In this document: positions 42,535 to 50,390 of the stretch, in pieces
Numbering within the stretch: position 1 is the first letter of the stretch
Layout: every line of letters starts with the position of its first letter
NCBI GenBank assembly: GCA_029263715.1
Contig: JAJUFP010000003.1
Coordinates: 1 to 64,000 of the forward strand
Reading direction: 5' to 3'
Origin: Nitrososphaera sp.
GTDB taxonomy: Archaea > Thermoproteota > Nitrososphaeria > Nitrososphaerales > Nitrososphaeraceae
DNA length: 64,000 nucleotides
Position numbers and translations under genes: made by a program
The notes under the pieces: generated by a model
The model's input: only the letters and a program-made list of their open reading frames with translations
Databases searched by the model: none
What the model was told of the DNA's origin: nothing

Positions 42535-42903
42535 TTAGATCTGCGCTGCATCATCCACAGGCAAAACAATCAATACGCCTTTGCTACCTGCCATGGCTCC
42601 TCTAATAGCGTCTGATACATCATCTACGCGGCTTGCGTCGACTATGGTAACCACGATCTTCCTTGAAACATAAGAAAGTTCAACCGTGCCCATGCCTCTG
42701 CCTGAAGTGACTTTCTCTTTTTCTCTTCCTGCACTTTTCACATCATATATCGTAGCTTCAAGATGCAACCCTCTAAGTGCCGCGATCACTGCATCCAATT
42801 TTTCAGGCTTTATCAGCACAGATATTCTCTTCAAACCCGATCTTGATTTTTTCCCAGTCTTTTCAGAGTCCGTAACTTCAAAAGGCAAAGATTTTTTGCT
42901 CAT
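42535..42903 (-). CDS. Divergent PII-like protein
   Basis: The ~122-residue protein after ATG 42903 (TATA-like ctatatatc, ~42926) has an ~30-residue N-terminal extension and then a PII-type core: KRISVLIKPEKLDAVIAALR, EATIYDVKSAGREKEKVTSG, RKIVVTIVDASRVDDVSDAI, GSKGVLIVLPVDDAAQI. The T-loop is different and the GKIFV segment is replaced by GVLIV, so it is likely a specialised paralogue rather than a classical GlnK. Confidence 0.7.
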   Translation of the reverse strand: MSKKSLPFEVTDSEKTGKKSRSGLKRISVLIKPEKLDAVIAALRGLHLEATIYDVKSAGREKEKVTSGRGMGTVELSYVSRKIVVTIVDASRVDDVSDAIRGAMAGSKGVLIVLPVDDAAQI

Positions 42904-43118
42904 CAGATAGCAATATTTTGATATATAGTTAAGGTTTTCCATTTTATACTGCATCATGGATCTATATTTTAATAGAAATTTGCTTGTCATGGAGGCTTTT
43001 TTCCTATATTTACATCTACCGATTTAACGGATCTTTTGCTGGAAACAATTTGCAACCCACTCTGTGAAAATGGGTTACACGAAAAACTCTAACTTCAGTT
43101 GCTTGGAGTGCGTAAAGT

Positions 43119-43616
43119 CTAGCTCAGTTCCAGTGCCATGAGGTACGCGTCTTCTCCGTCCCTGTAATAGGATTTCAATCTGGATTTCGTTTCGAAACGG
43201 AGTTTTTCGTACATCTTGATGGCGCCCGTATTGCTGACCCTGACTTCAAGATAGATCTCGTCTGCCTTGCGTTGTATTACACCGTTGATGCCCTCCAACA
43301 TCAACGCTTTGCCAAGGCCCTTACCGCGATGCTCTTCTAAAACAGCGACGGAGACCACATGACCCTTCTTGACGAAGCCCAGCTTGCGAAAGTTGGAAAA
43401 GCCGAACTCTATCTTGCACATTATGTAGCCGACGATCTTGCCGTCAATCTCAGCCACTATGAAAGCTTCTGGCAGCTCTTTTAGAATTGACTCAAAGAAA
43501 TAGTCCGAGTAGTGCTCCGGCAGAGCGGCCATGTTGATATCTATCACCGATGGGAGGTCTTTGTCTTCGCAGCGGCGAATATTGTAATCGCCTACCTTTC
43601 GCAGCGCCGTTTGCAA
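43119..43616 (-). CDS. GNAT N-acetyltransferase (RimI/NatA-like)
   Basis: The ~165-residue protein has the GNAT fold: YNIRRCEDKDLPSVIDINMA, then VVSVAVLEEHRGKGLGKALM (acetyl-CoA pyrophosphate loop R/QxxGxG/A as RGKGLG) and YLEVRVSNTGAIKMYEKLRF. This is close to archaeal Ard1/RimI N-terminal acetyltransferases. TTG 43616 is preferred because the TATA-like ttaaataat (~43642) is 26 nt upstream; the longer frame to TTG 43667 is less likely. Confidence 0.85.
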   Translation of the reverse strand: MQTALRKVGDYNIRRCEDKDLPSVIDINMAALPEHYSDYFFESILKELPEAFIVAEIDGKIVGYIMCKIEFGFSNFRKLGFVKKGHVVSVAVLEEHRGKGLGKALMLEGINGVIQRKADEIYLEVRVSNTGAIKMYEKLRFETKSRLKSYYRDGEDAYLMALELS

Positions 43617-43700
43617 GGCGTGAATTGAAAGTAGCGCCGCATTATTTAACCTTACATTTAGGAACAATGTTTTAATCCAATTAATGATTAAGATAATACG

Positions 43701-44891
43701 GTGGCTCTGTTTCTCAACGGCGACTACTCAAAGGCGCTGCCCGTTGTCTCATCGTTTTACACGATAAGGGACATGCAGAGACATTCCAAGGAAGACGCCG
43801 TCAGGTTCCTTATCGCAGAATCGGACATAAGCAAAACCTTCCCCGGCTTTCTCAAAGAGCTGGCCAAGATGGACATGATAGCCACCGCCAAGAGGGCGAA
43901 ATACGTGTCCAGACTGATACCTACAATATCATCGAGCACTCTTACCGTTGAAAACGGGGTAACCATCACCATTTCCAAAGTCACCAGAACAAAACGTGGC
44001 AGGAAATACTTGGTTCCAATCCCCATTGTGTTGTTCTTTGCGGCCATGGCAGCGATACTGGTTGATGGGGTCTACCGATCCCAGGTTGAGTTTGCCCAGG
44101 CGTTCATACACGATCAACTACTGCTGGTAGGCGTGTACACCATGACTCTGATGGGTATCCTTGGCGTCCATGAGATGGGGCATATGATTGCGACTAGGTG
44201 GCATGGCATTCGGGCCTCCTGGCCGTACTTTATCCCTGGTATCCCCGGCATATTCCCAACCTTTGGGGCCATGATCCAGATAAGAAGCAGCATGATCAAC
44301 AGGAATGTCCAGTTCGACGTCGGCGTAGCTGGCCCCATAGCAGGGCTGATCGTTACCGTAATCGCGTCTGTCTACGGTTCTTCCATATCTGTCCTGGTAC
44401 CCATCGATGATGCACAGGACCTGTTTGATGGGCTTAATCTGATGAGGATAAACAGCAACATAATCATGCTAGCGACGTTCCACCTCACCGGGAATATGGG
44501 TATTGGCGAGGACGTCGTGCTGGTTATGTCCCCCGTCCTGTTTGCGGCATGGCTAGGATTTTTGATAACATTCCTGAATCTGCTGCCTGCATGGCAGCTG
44601 GACGGCGGTCACCTGGTCCGCTCAGCCCTTGGCGTCCAGTGGCACAGGATACTTACATACAGCAGCGTCGGCGTCTTGTTTGGCTTGCGTTTTTACCCGA
44701 TGGCCATGCTGGTGCTTATCCTGAGCATGCGGGCACCCGAAAGCACGCCACTAGATGACGTGACGCCCCTTTCAAAAAAGAGGAAAGTTCTGTTCTGGGT
44801 TGCCCTCGCCCTTGCGGTGTTGTGTGCCCCTGTATTTGGGACGGCGGTATACACGCCTTTGCCGACTGGGATCTTTAGCCCCTTAGCTTGA
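43701..44891 (+). CDS. Site-2 protease-type membrane metalloprotease (M50)
   Basis: The 396-residue polytopic protein has HExxH in LGVHEMGHMIATRW and the second metal motif LLPAWQLDGGHLVRS (DG), with conserved FGAMIQIRS between, matching archaeal S2P. A soluble N-terminal part (~120 residues) precedes the membrane domain. Such proteases cut membrane-tethered regulators. GTG 43701 has a TATA-like box (ttttaatcc, ~43675). It overlaps the end of the minus-strand LarA-like gene by 17 bp. Confidence 0.88.
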   Translation: MALFLNGDYSKALPVVSSFYTIRDMQRHSKEDAVRFLIAESDISKTFPGFLKELAKMDMIATAKRAKYVSRLIPTISSSTLTVENGVTITISKVTRTKRGRKYLVPIPIVLFFAAMAAILVDGVYRSQVEFAQAFIHDQLLLVGVYTMTLMGILGVHEMGHMIATRWHGIRASWPYFIPGIPGIFPTFGAMIQIRSSMINRNVQFDVGVAGPIAGLIVTVIASVYGSSISVLVPIDDAQDLFDGLNLMRINSNIIMLATFHLTGNMGIGEDVVLVMSPVLFAAWLGFLITFLNLLPAWQLDGGHLVRSALGVQWHRILTYSSVGVLFGLRFYPMAMLVLILSMRAPESTPLDDVTPLSKKRKVLFWVALALAVLCAPVFGTAVYTPLPTGIFSPLA

Positions 44892-46005
44892 GCAGCGTGA
44901 TATCGGCATCCGACAGGACAAGTGCCTTGTGGCCCTTGCCATGCTTGGCAAGCAGCTTGTCCAGTGCGTCCTTGACACTGCTGAACGTTACAAATCCAAG
45001 CTTTTTTGCGTAATAGTGGGGCAGGCTGGACACAAGGCCCAGCTCGTATCTTTTGCAGAGTTCCTGCAAATACACGATATGCTCAAGCCCGTACATGTAG
45101 GGTGTTTGCATCAGCTGCTCGGCCTTGAGCCTGCCTTCAGCAAACATCTGCAGCGCCCCTCCTCCAAGGCCATCGCGGCATTCCGCAAGCAGGGCTATGG
45201 ATCCGCCCTCCCTGACGGCGTGAATGGAATTCCAAAGGGAGTTGAGCGAACCGGCAAGAGTTGAGTGCGGCCCGGCTTCGCTGCTGGCGCTCATAATGAC
45301 CGATTTGACAGGGTCGGTTTCAACCACGGAGATCGACTTGAGCTGCGATACAGATCTGGCAAAGGCCTCGGCGGGCGGCCCCACGTGAATGCCTGCTATG
45401 CCTGAACTGTTGGCCACAAGCTCAACGGCAGTGGCTGGGATATTTTCGGCAAAAGAAGCGGCGAACCTGAACATCTCGTTTTCAATACCCGGCGCCGGCA
45501 CGCCGGTCCTTGCCTTGAAGGCCTCCGTCATCTTGTCCGCATGCATGTGACGCAGAATGGTCGTCGGAGCGCCGGCAAAACCAAAAAGCGGGTCGTACGT
45601 TGTCTGGGAAATGACAACCGTGCTTCCGAATTTTTTCATCCTATCTTCCAGTGAGTGGTAATCAACGCGGTTTATGGAGACGGGTGCAGCGCTCTGACCG
45701 GAGTTGAGCACGGAAAGGTTGGAGCGCAGCGAACCGGCAAATACCGGCAGAACATCAACCGTGATGCCTGTCAGGCCCCTTGCATGGGCCGCCTTGGCGA
45801 TACTGTCAACAGTCCTGGCCGCAGCCCTTGACTGGGCAAGCACCAGAACAAGCATGTTTTCTGAAACTGGAACGCTGTCCAGCGCGGCCTTGATCGCGTC
45901 TTCATTCATGGTTGGAAAGCTTGAAGAGATCTGGTTTGAAAGATTTTCAAACCGTATGTCCAGCGCCACGTCGGTGGTACCGTAACGAAGCCATATCTCC
46001 GGCAT
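44875..46005 (-). CDS. LarA-like (DUF2088) protein
   Basis: The ~376-residue protein is of the LarA (nickel-pincer lactate racemase) superfamily: MPEIWLRYGTTDVALDIRFE, VVISQTTYDPLFGFAGAPTT and a C-terminal domain with ELCKRYELGLVSSLPHYYAK. In LarA a Lys near the conserved glycine loop (GGxK) holds the pincer cofactor; here the corresponding loop reads GFAGAPTTILRHM without Lys, so racemase activity with that cofactor is doubtful. No larB, larC or larE is nearby. ATG 46005 is preferred (TATA-like ttttataatc, ~46025) over ATG 46044. Confidence 0.75.
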   Translation of the reverse strand: MPEIWLRYGTTDVALDIRFENLSNQISSSFPTMNEDAIKAALDSVPVSENMLVLVLAQSRAAARTVDSIAKAAHARGLTGITVDVLPVFAGSLRSNLSVLNSGQSAAPVSINRVDYHSLEDRMKKFGSTVVISQTTYDPLFGFAGAPTTILRHMHADKMTEAFKARTGVPAPGIENEMFRFAASFAENIPATAVELVANSSGIAGIHVGPPAEAFARSVSQLKSISVVETDPVKSVIMSASSEAGPHSTLAGSLNSLWNSIHAVREGGSIALLAECRDGLGGGALQMFAEGRLKAEQLMQTPYMYGLEHIVYLQELCKRYELGLVSSLPHYYAKKLGFVTFSSVKDALDKLLAKHGKGHKALVLSDADITLLKLRG

Positions 46006-46055
46006 CCGGGGATGATTATAAAAGATAAAATAAATCCCTTTCATAACAGTAGCAG

Positions 46056-46676
46056 TTGTCAGCTGATTTTCTTCTAGAGTTCTCGTCGTTCCTGCTCAAG
46101 AGCAACGCGCTCAAGTTTGGAGCGTTTACGCTGTCAAGCGGCAAGCCAAGCCCCTACTACATTGATCTGCGGATGCTTCCAAGCTTTCCGCAGCACTTCA
46201 AACTTGTAATAAACGAATTGCATGCCGCTGCCAAAAAGGTCAATTTTGACAGTATAGCGTCTGTTCCCACCTCTGGCCTGGTCTTTGGCTCGGCGCTTGC
46301 ATACGAGATGTCCAAGCCCTTTGTCTACGTTCGCAAGGAATCAAAGGGCTATGGCACGGGCAAGATGGTGGAAGGGCACCTGCCCTTCGGATCTCGGGTC
46401 ATGGTAGTCGACGACGTGGCCACGACCGGGATATCGGTCAGCAAGGCCGTCGAGATCATCCGGGCCAACGGCTGCGTGGTAGAGGATGTCATCGCTGTCG
46501 TAAGCCGGCAGGAAGGTGCCGAAGATCTCCTCAAAAAGATGGGTGTGAATCTGACGGCGCTGACCACCATCCAGGATATCACCAGAACGCTGCACCAGGC
46601 CGGCCTTGTGGACGAAAGTACCCTGGATGCCGTGATAAAGCAGATAGCCGGAAGCGGCGAGTACGAGGCCGACTAG
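46056..46676 (+). CDS. pyrE: Orotate phosphoribosyltransferase
   Basis: The 206-residue enzyme adds PRPP to orotate to give OMP in pyrimidine synthesis. Motifs are FGAFTLSSGKPSPYYIDLRM, FVYVRKESKGYGTGKMVEGH (flexible catalytic loop) and the PRPP loop RVMVVDDVATTGISVSKAVE. TTG 46056 is 26 nt after the TATA-like aaaataaat (~46030), so translation is probably leaderless. It is divergent from the LarA-like gene and converges on lemA with a 2-bp gap. Confidence 0.93.
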   Translation: MSADFLLEFSSFLLKSNALKFGAFTLSSGKPSPYYIDLRMLPSFPQHFKLVINELHAAAKKVNFDSIASVPTSGLVFGSALAYEMSKPFVYVRKESKGYGTGKMVEGHLPFGSRVMVVDDVATTGISVSKAVEIIRANGCVVEDVIAVVSRQEGAEDLLKKMGVNLTALTTIQDITRTLHQAGLVDESTLDAVIKQIAGSGEYEAD

Positions 46677-46678
46677 GC

Positions 46679-47308
46679 TTACTGCGGCAGCGTTATGTTG
46701 ACCTGCGGGACTGTAGTTGTTGCTGCCGGCGTTGCTTCGTAGGGCGTGTACTGCTTCAGGCCCCATGGCTTGGCGCCAAGAAATCCGCTCTCGTTGAACA
46801 CGTTGTTGGGGAAAGTTCGCAGGTTTGTGTTAAAGTCCCTAACCCCGTCGTTATAGTACGTTCTTGCCACGGCGATCCTGTTCTCGGTGCCGGCAAGCTC
46901 GTCCATCAGCCTTACGACTATTTGATCGGACTTGAGTTCCGGATATGCCTCGTAGGTAAGTATGATCTTGCTCAGTGCTTGCTCTATCTGGTTGCTGAGC
47001 TGCACCCTTTCATTGGGATCGGAGGCTGTCTGCCACTGGGACCTGAGGCGGGTTACCTCTTCAAGGACATCCCTTTCAAACTGGAGGTAGCCCCTGACAG
47101 AGTTGACCAGGTTGGGTATCAGGTCGTATCGGCGCTGCAGCTGCGCATCGATATCGCCGGCCAGCCTCTTTACGTTCTCGTCCTTTGCCTGCGCGGCATT
47201 AAAGCCAGAGAAGTACATGCTGTACAGAACACCGATTACTATGGCGATTATGCCGATGGCAATTCCTGCAATGATGGCGACCTTCTTTCCAGACATCCGG
47301 TGACTCAT
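46679..47308 (-). CDS. LemA family protein
   Basis: The 209-residue protein has an N-terminal TM helix (VAIIAGIAIGIIAIVIGVLY) and a coiled-helical LemA domain: NVKRLAGDIDAQLQRRYDLI, PNLVNSVRGYLQFERDVLEE, NRIAVARTYYNDGVRDFNTN and FPNNVFNESGFLG. LemA proteins are usually paired with TPM-domain proteins, as here. Its own TATA-like box (attatataag on the minus strand, ~47325) precedes the start. The function is unknown but related to membrane integrity. Confidence 0.9.
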   Translation of the reverse strand: MSHRMSGKKVAIIAGIAIGIIAIVIGVLYSMYFSGFNAAQAKDENVKRLAGDIDAQLQRRYDLIPNLVNSVRGYLQFERDVLEEVTRLRSQWQTASDPNERVQLSNQIEQALSKIILTYEAYPELKSDQIVVRLMDELAGTENRIAVARTYYNDGVRDFNTNLRTFPNNVFNESGFLGAKPWGLKQYTPYEATPAATTTVPQVNITLPQ

Positions 47309-47335
47309 TACTTGTGGATACTTATATAATTACCA

Positions 47336-48187
47336 TCAGCGGCCGGCACCACCTCCGCCTGATCCGCCGCCCCCTCCTCCAAAACCGCCCCCTCCACCGC
47401 CTCTAAAGCCGCCGCCCCAGCCGCCGTAGTATCTGCCATAACGCCGGCCTTTGCCGTACTTGGCAACCAAAATTCCAAACACGATGAACAGTACGAGTAT
47501 GGCGATAAAGACGTAAATGTCATCTTCATCACCTGCCGGCTCCTCTGTTGTTACGGGGATGTTTGAGTCACTGGTTTGATAGCCCATTCGCAGGCCCAGT
47601 GAAACAACGGTCCTAAGGAACGCCTCGTCAAAGGCAGCCGTGTTTCCGGTGCTCTCGTACTCCTCTCTTGCCGGGACTAGGTAACTGTCCAGTATCTCGC
47701 CGGCAGTGCCGTCGGTTATGATGCCCTCAAGGCCCCTGCCTATCTCGATTCGCAGCGAGCCTCCACCTGCGTCGCGCTCAAGCGACATGAGGACAAGGAT
47801 GCCGTTATCTTTGCCCTTCTTGCCGATACCCACGATGCCGTCCAGCTCCACTTCATTGAAGATGTAGTTGGCCAGCATGTCCCTGTCATGAATCTCCACG
47901 TTATCCTTTTTGATCCCGTGGCCGATGAAACTTGGAATAGTATAAACAACTATCTCGCTAGTAGTTGCATCATCAAGGCCCCTCAGGTACCTGTCAATTA
48001 GGCTTTCGTATTCGCTGCTGATGGCGTCTGCCCTGTCATAGACGTAGGCTGGTCTTGACCCTCTTACCGTCGTTTGGGAAAAAGCCGGGCTGGCCAGTGA
48101 TGCCGCTATTACCAGTACAAGCAAAACAGAAAGGACGCGGACAGTAACCACTTGATTGCCAAAGGACAAACAACGGCTAATAACCAT
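47336..48187 (-). CDS. TPM-domain membrane protein (YgcG-like)
   Basis: The 283-residue protein has an N-terminal signal helix (VRVLSVLLVLVIAASLASPA), an extracellular TPM domain (DRADAISSEYESLIDRYLRG, GIGKKGKDNGILVLMSLERD, GRGLEGIITDGTAGEILDSY), a TM helix (VFIAILVLFIVFGILVAKYG) and a glycine-rich tail (RGGGGGGFGGGGGG). The Gly-rich end is typical of YgcG/TPM proteins. It starts 3 bp after the TBP stop, and the LemA gene follows downstream. Confidence 0.88.
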   Translation of the reverse strand: MVISRCLSFGNQVVTVRVLSVLLVLVIAASLASPAFSQTTVRGSRPAYVYDRADAISSEYESLIDRYLRGLDDATTSEIVVYTIPSFIGHGIKKDNVEIHDRDMLANYIFNEVELDGIVGIGKKGKDNGILVLMSLERDAGGGSLRIEIGRGLEGIITDGTAGEILDSYLVPAREEYESTGNTAAFDEAFLRTVVSLGLRMGYQTSDSNIPVTTEEPAGDEDDIYVFIAILVLFIVFGILVAKYGKGRRYGRYYGGWGGGFRGGGGGGFGGGGGGSGGGGAGR

Positions 48188-48190
48188 TGT

Positions 48191-48754
48191 CTAGCCTTCG
48201 TAAATCATCAGGTTCTTTTCTTCCAAAAGCGTGTGCAGGTTGTGCACCGCACGGTAGACCTCGCTTTCCTTCTTGGCGCCGGTACACACTAGCTTGCCGG
48301 ATGCAAATAGCAGGATCACGGTCTTGGGGTCCAGCATCCTATGTATGAGGCCGGGGAATTGCTCTGGCTCGTACATGCTTCTTGGCAGAACCCTTGCCGC
48401 AAGCTCTAGATGGATCTTGCCTCCAAGGCTTGCAGATGCAACAATGTTCTGTATCTCTATCTGGGGCTCATGTTCAAGAGGTATGCCGCCCTTTTTCAGC
48501 TTCAGGACCACGTTCTTGACGGCCTGAATGGCCATCTTTTCAGACTTGGCTCCCGTGCAGACCATCTTGCCAGAGCTGAAGATGAGCGTGGCTGTTTTTG
48601 GCGACCGCAGCCGAAAGACTAGGCCGGGGAACTGATCGGGATGATACTCGACATCAGGAAATATCTGGGTAATCTGATTTAGGTTCACCGTCTGGTTCAC
48701 TGTAGCAGAGGCCACAACGTTCTCTATGCTGACTATGGGCTTGGTCTGCGGCAT
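48191..48754 (-). CDS. tbp: TATA-box-binding protein
   Basis: The 187-residue protein is the twofold-repeated TBP saddle: repeat 1 (about residues 5-92) has FPGLVFRLRSPKTATLIFSS, GKMVCTGAKSEKMAIQAVKN; repeat 2 has FPGLIHRMLDPKTVILLFAS, GKLVCTGAKKESEVYRAVHN. It recruits TFB and RNA polymerase to TATA boxes. ATG 48754 is 24-26 nt after the TATA-like tatatata (48776-48784). TPM and LemA genes follow downstream. Confidence 0.96.
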   Translation of the reverse strand: MPQTKPIVSIENVVASATVNQTVNLNQITQIFPDVEYHPDQFPGLVFRLRSPKTATLIFSSGKMVCTGAKSEKMAIQAVKNVVLKLKKGGIPLEHEPQIEIQNIVASASLGGKIHLELAARVLPRSMYEPEQFPGLIHRMLDPKTVILLFASGKLVCTGAKKESEVYRAVHNLHTLLEEKNLMIYEG

Positions 48755-48844
48755 ACATCGCTTTATAAAGGGGCTATATATATACCTGTTTGAAATGATT
48801 TAGAATTATTCTCGAATTTTTTCCATTAAAATTAACTGCTTTAA

Positions 48845-48943
48845 TTACCAGAAACCAAAATACTGCACAAAGGTCTTTTCTGCGAGAGCAGAAACATCAC
48901 AAATCTGCATTCTATCTCGGTCAGGAATGTCTACGTCGGCCAT
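48845..48943 (-). CDS. Possible 32-aa peptide in the tbp-yjbQ gap
   Basis: ATG 48943 opens MADVDIPDRDRMQICDVSAL and AEKTFVQYFGFW, stop 48845-48847. On the opposite strand the same DNA (48845-49000) reads a 51-codon frame ending [27 protein letters not shown] with no ATG. Both look protein-like, so one may be a gene or remnant; neither has a well-placed TATA-like box. Confidence 0.25.
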   Translation of the reverse strand: MADVDIPDRDRMQICDVSALAEKTFVQYFGFW

Positions 48944-48996
48944 CCAGGTGTGTACGTAGCAAAACTCGTTGCCAAGACTCCGCTGTTAAAAAGTGA

Positions 48997-49413
48997 TTAG
49001 TCGCCTATGACTTTGACCAGCACGCGCTTTGGACGTCTGCCGTCAAATTCGCCGTAAAAGATCTGCTCCCACGGCCCAAAGTCCAGCCTTCCGTTGGTTA
49101 TGGCCACGACAACTTCGCGACCCATTATCTGGCGCTTGATGTGGGCGTCGGCGTTGTCCTCGCCGGTCCTGTTATGCATATATTGTTCCGGGGAATAGGG
49201 GACCATCCTTTCAAGCCATTTCTCAAAGTCGTGGTGAAGGCCCTCTTCATTGTCGTTGATGAACACACTTGCAGAGATGTGCATTGCATTCACAAGGACC
49301 AGACCTTCCTTCACGCCGCTTTCTTCGACTATCTTTCTTACCTGCGGCGTGATGTTGACAAACGCCACGCGCGTGGGGGTATTGAAGGTGAGATAGGCAG
49401 TCTTGGACTTCAT
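48997..49413 (-). CDS. YjbQ family (UPF0047) protein
   Basis: The 138-residue trimeric-type protein has [40 protein letters not shown] and [20 protein letters not shown], the metal-site histidines of YjbQ. Some members make thiamine phosphate as a secondary activity; the true role is unsettled. Its ATG (49413) overlaps the TGA of the signal peptidase gene as ATGA, so the two are coupled. Confidence 0.9.
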   Translation of the reverse strand: MKSKTAYLTFNTPTRVAFVNITPQVRKIVEESGVKEGLVLVNAMHISASVFINDNEEGLHHDFEKWLERMVPYSPEQYMHNRTGEDNADAHIKRQIMGREVVVAITNGRLDFGPWEQIFYGEFDGRRPKRVLVKVIGD

Positions 49414-49973
49414 TTTGATTGCGGCTCGCCTGGAGACGGCGGCGCTGCCGACCCACTGTCATGGTCTTTTTTCCTTCCCATCTTGGTGAAGAACAGGACG
49501 ACTAGGATGATCGCGATGATGATGTAGTTGACAGGCGGGCTTATGGCCTTGGCAATCAGTCCGACGCCCGGAATTACGGTGGTGACCTTCCCAAGGTAAT
49601 GCTTTTCCCTGATGGGGTAGTCAGTGCCGGGTATCGACGCCGAGTTTGCATCCCCCTTTGTCCTGAGGGTCCTGTCGCCGTTCTGATTCTCGTCGATGTC
49701 GACGACGCGGTGGACTATTACCTTGTCCTCGCCGTCCGGCCTGTTAAATACAATGATGTCGCCAACCTTGAGCTCGTCAAAAGATATCCTTCCATTTATT
49801 ATCAGAACATCGTTTACCTGAAGAGTTGGAATCATGCTGCCGCTTGATACCACGTAAAAGGGGTTGACGGTGCCAAGAGCGATATAAAGGCCCAGCAACA
49901 CGATGGCAACGCCGGCCACTATGATGATGATATCGCGCATCGTGGAGGACACGCGAGCCTTCTGTTCCAACAT
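49410..49973 (-). CDS. Signal peptidase I (archaeal/ER type)
   Basis: The 187-residue membrane protease has an N-terminal TM helix, the catalytic Ser in [11 protein letters not shown], His in [10 protein letters not shown] (instead of the bacterial Lys), and the Asp motif [11 protein letters not shown], then a C-terminal helix. It removes signal peptides outside the membrane. ATG 49973 is preceded by TATA-like gtttatctaac (~50002). It is the first gene of a pair with yjbQ. Confidence 0.93.
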   Translation of the reverse strand: MLEQKARVSSTMRDIIIIVAGVAIVLLGLYIALGTVNPFYVVSSGSMIPTLQVNDVLIINGRISFDELKVGDIIVFNRPDGEDKVIVHRVVDIDENQNGDRTLRTKGDANSASIPGTDYPIREKHYLGKVTTVIPGVGLIAKAISPPVNYIIIAIILVVLFFTKMGRKKDHDSGSAAPPSPGEPQSK

Positions 49974-50013
49974 TGTTTTTTGGCTGGCGTTCGTTAGATA
50001 AACCTTTAGACAG

Positions 50014-50310
50014 CTATCGTAGATCCAGTTCCTTCATTATCGCCCTGCGAAGCAGGGGCATCTTGACCATCACTATGGAAAGGATATCAGCCGTCTCGTC
50101 CCTGTCTGGCTGCCGGCCGTTCCTGCTCTCAAACAGGGACATGAAGTTGCCTATGACCATGCCGGATACCAGACCGTATGCAAAGTCTTCAATGCTGCCC
50201 TGATGCGGGATCATCTTGCGAGCAAGTTCGATGGGCACCTTGGGGTCGCGGGCCGCTGCCTTTATCAGCGAATCAAGCTCCTTTCTGTCTGCATCTGCCA
50301 GACCCATCAC
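50014..50310 (-). CDS. Hypothetical protein, 98 residues
   Basis: Unrecognised small helical protein: DRKELDSLIKAAARDPKVPI, LVSGMVIGNFMSLFESRNGR, DETADILSIVMVKMPLLRRA. It has one moderately hydrophobic segment but no clear TM helix. GTG 50310 or ATG 50307 is the start. It lies upstream of the signal peptidase gene on the same strand and is divergent from nop5. Confidence 0.55.
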   Translation of the reverse strand: MMGLADADRKELDSLIKAAARDPKVPIELARKMIPHQGSIEDFAYGLVSGMVIGNFMSLFESRNGRQPDRDETADILSIVMVKMPLLRRAIMKELDLR

Positions 50311-50390
50311 GTAAAAATTGGGATGCCTTGGTATTCATTTCTTTGGATAATGCTAACTTTTTTTAATGGCGTAGTATAGCAGTTTCCTGA

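Noticed and set aside
43019-43118. Hairpin AACCCA...TGGGTT (about 43050-43075) as a terminator or RNA
   Set aside because: Stem of only 6 bp with a long loop and no following T-run; not convincing.
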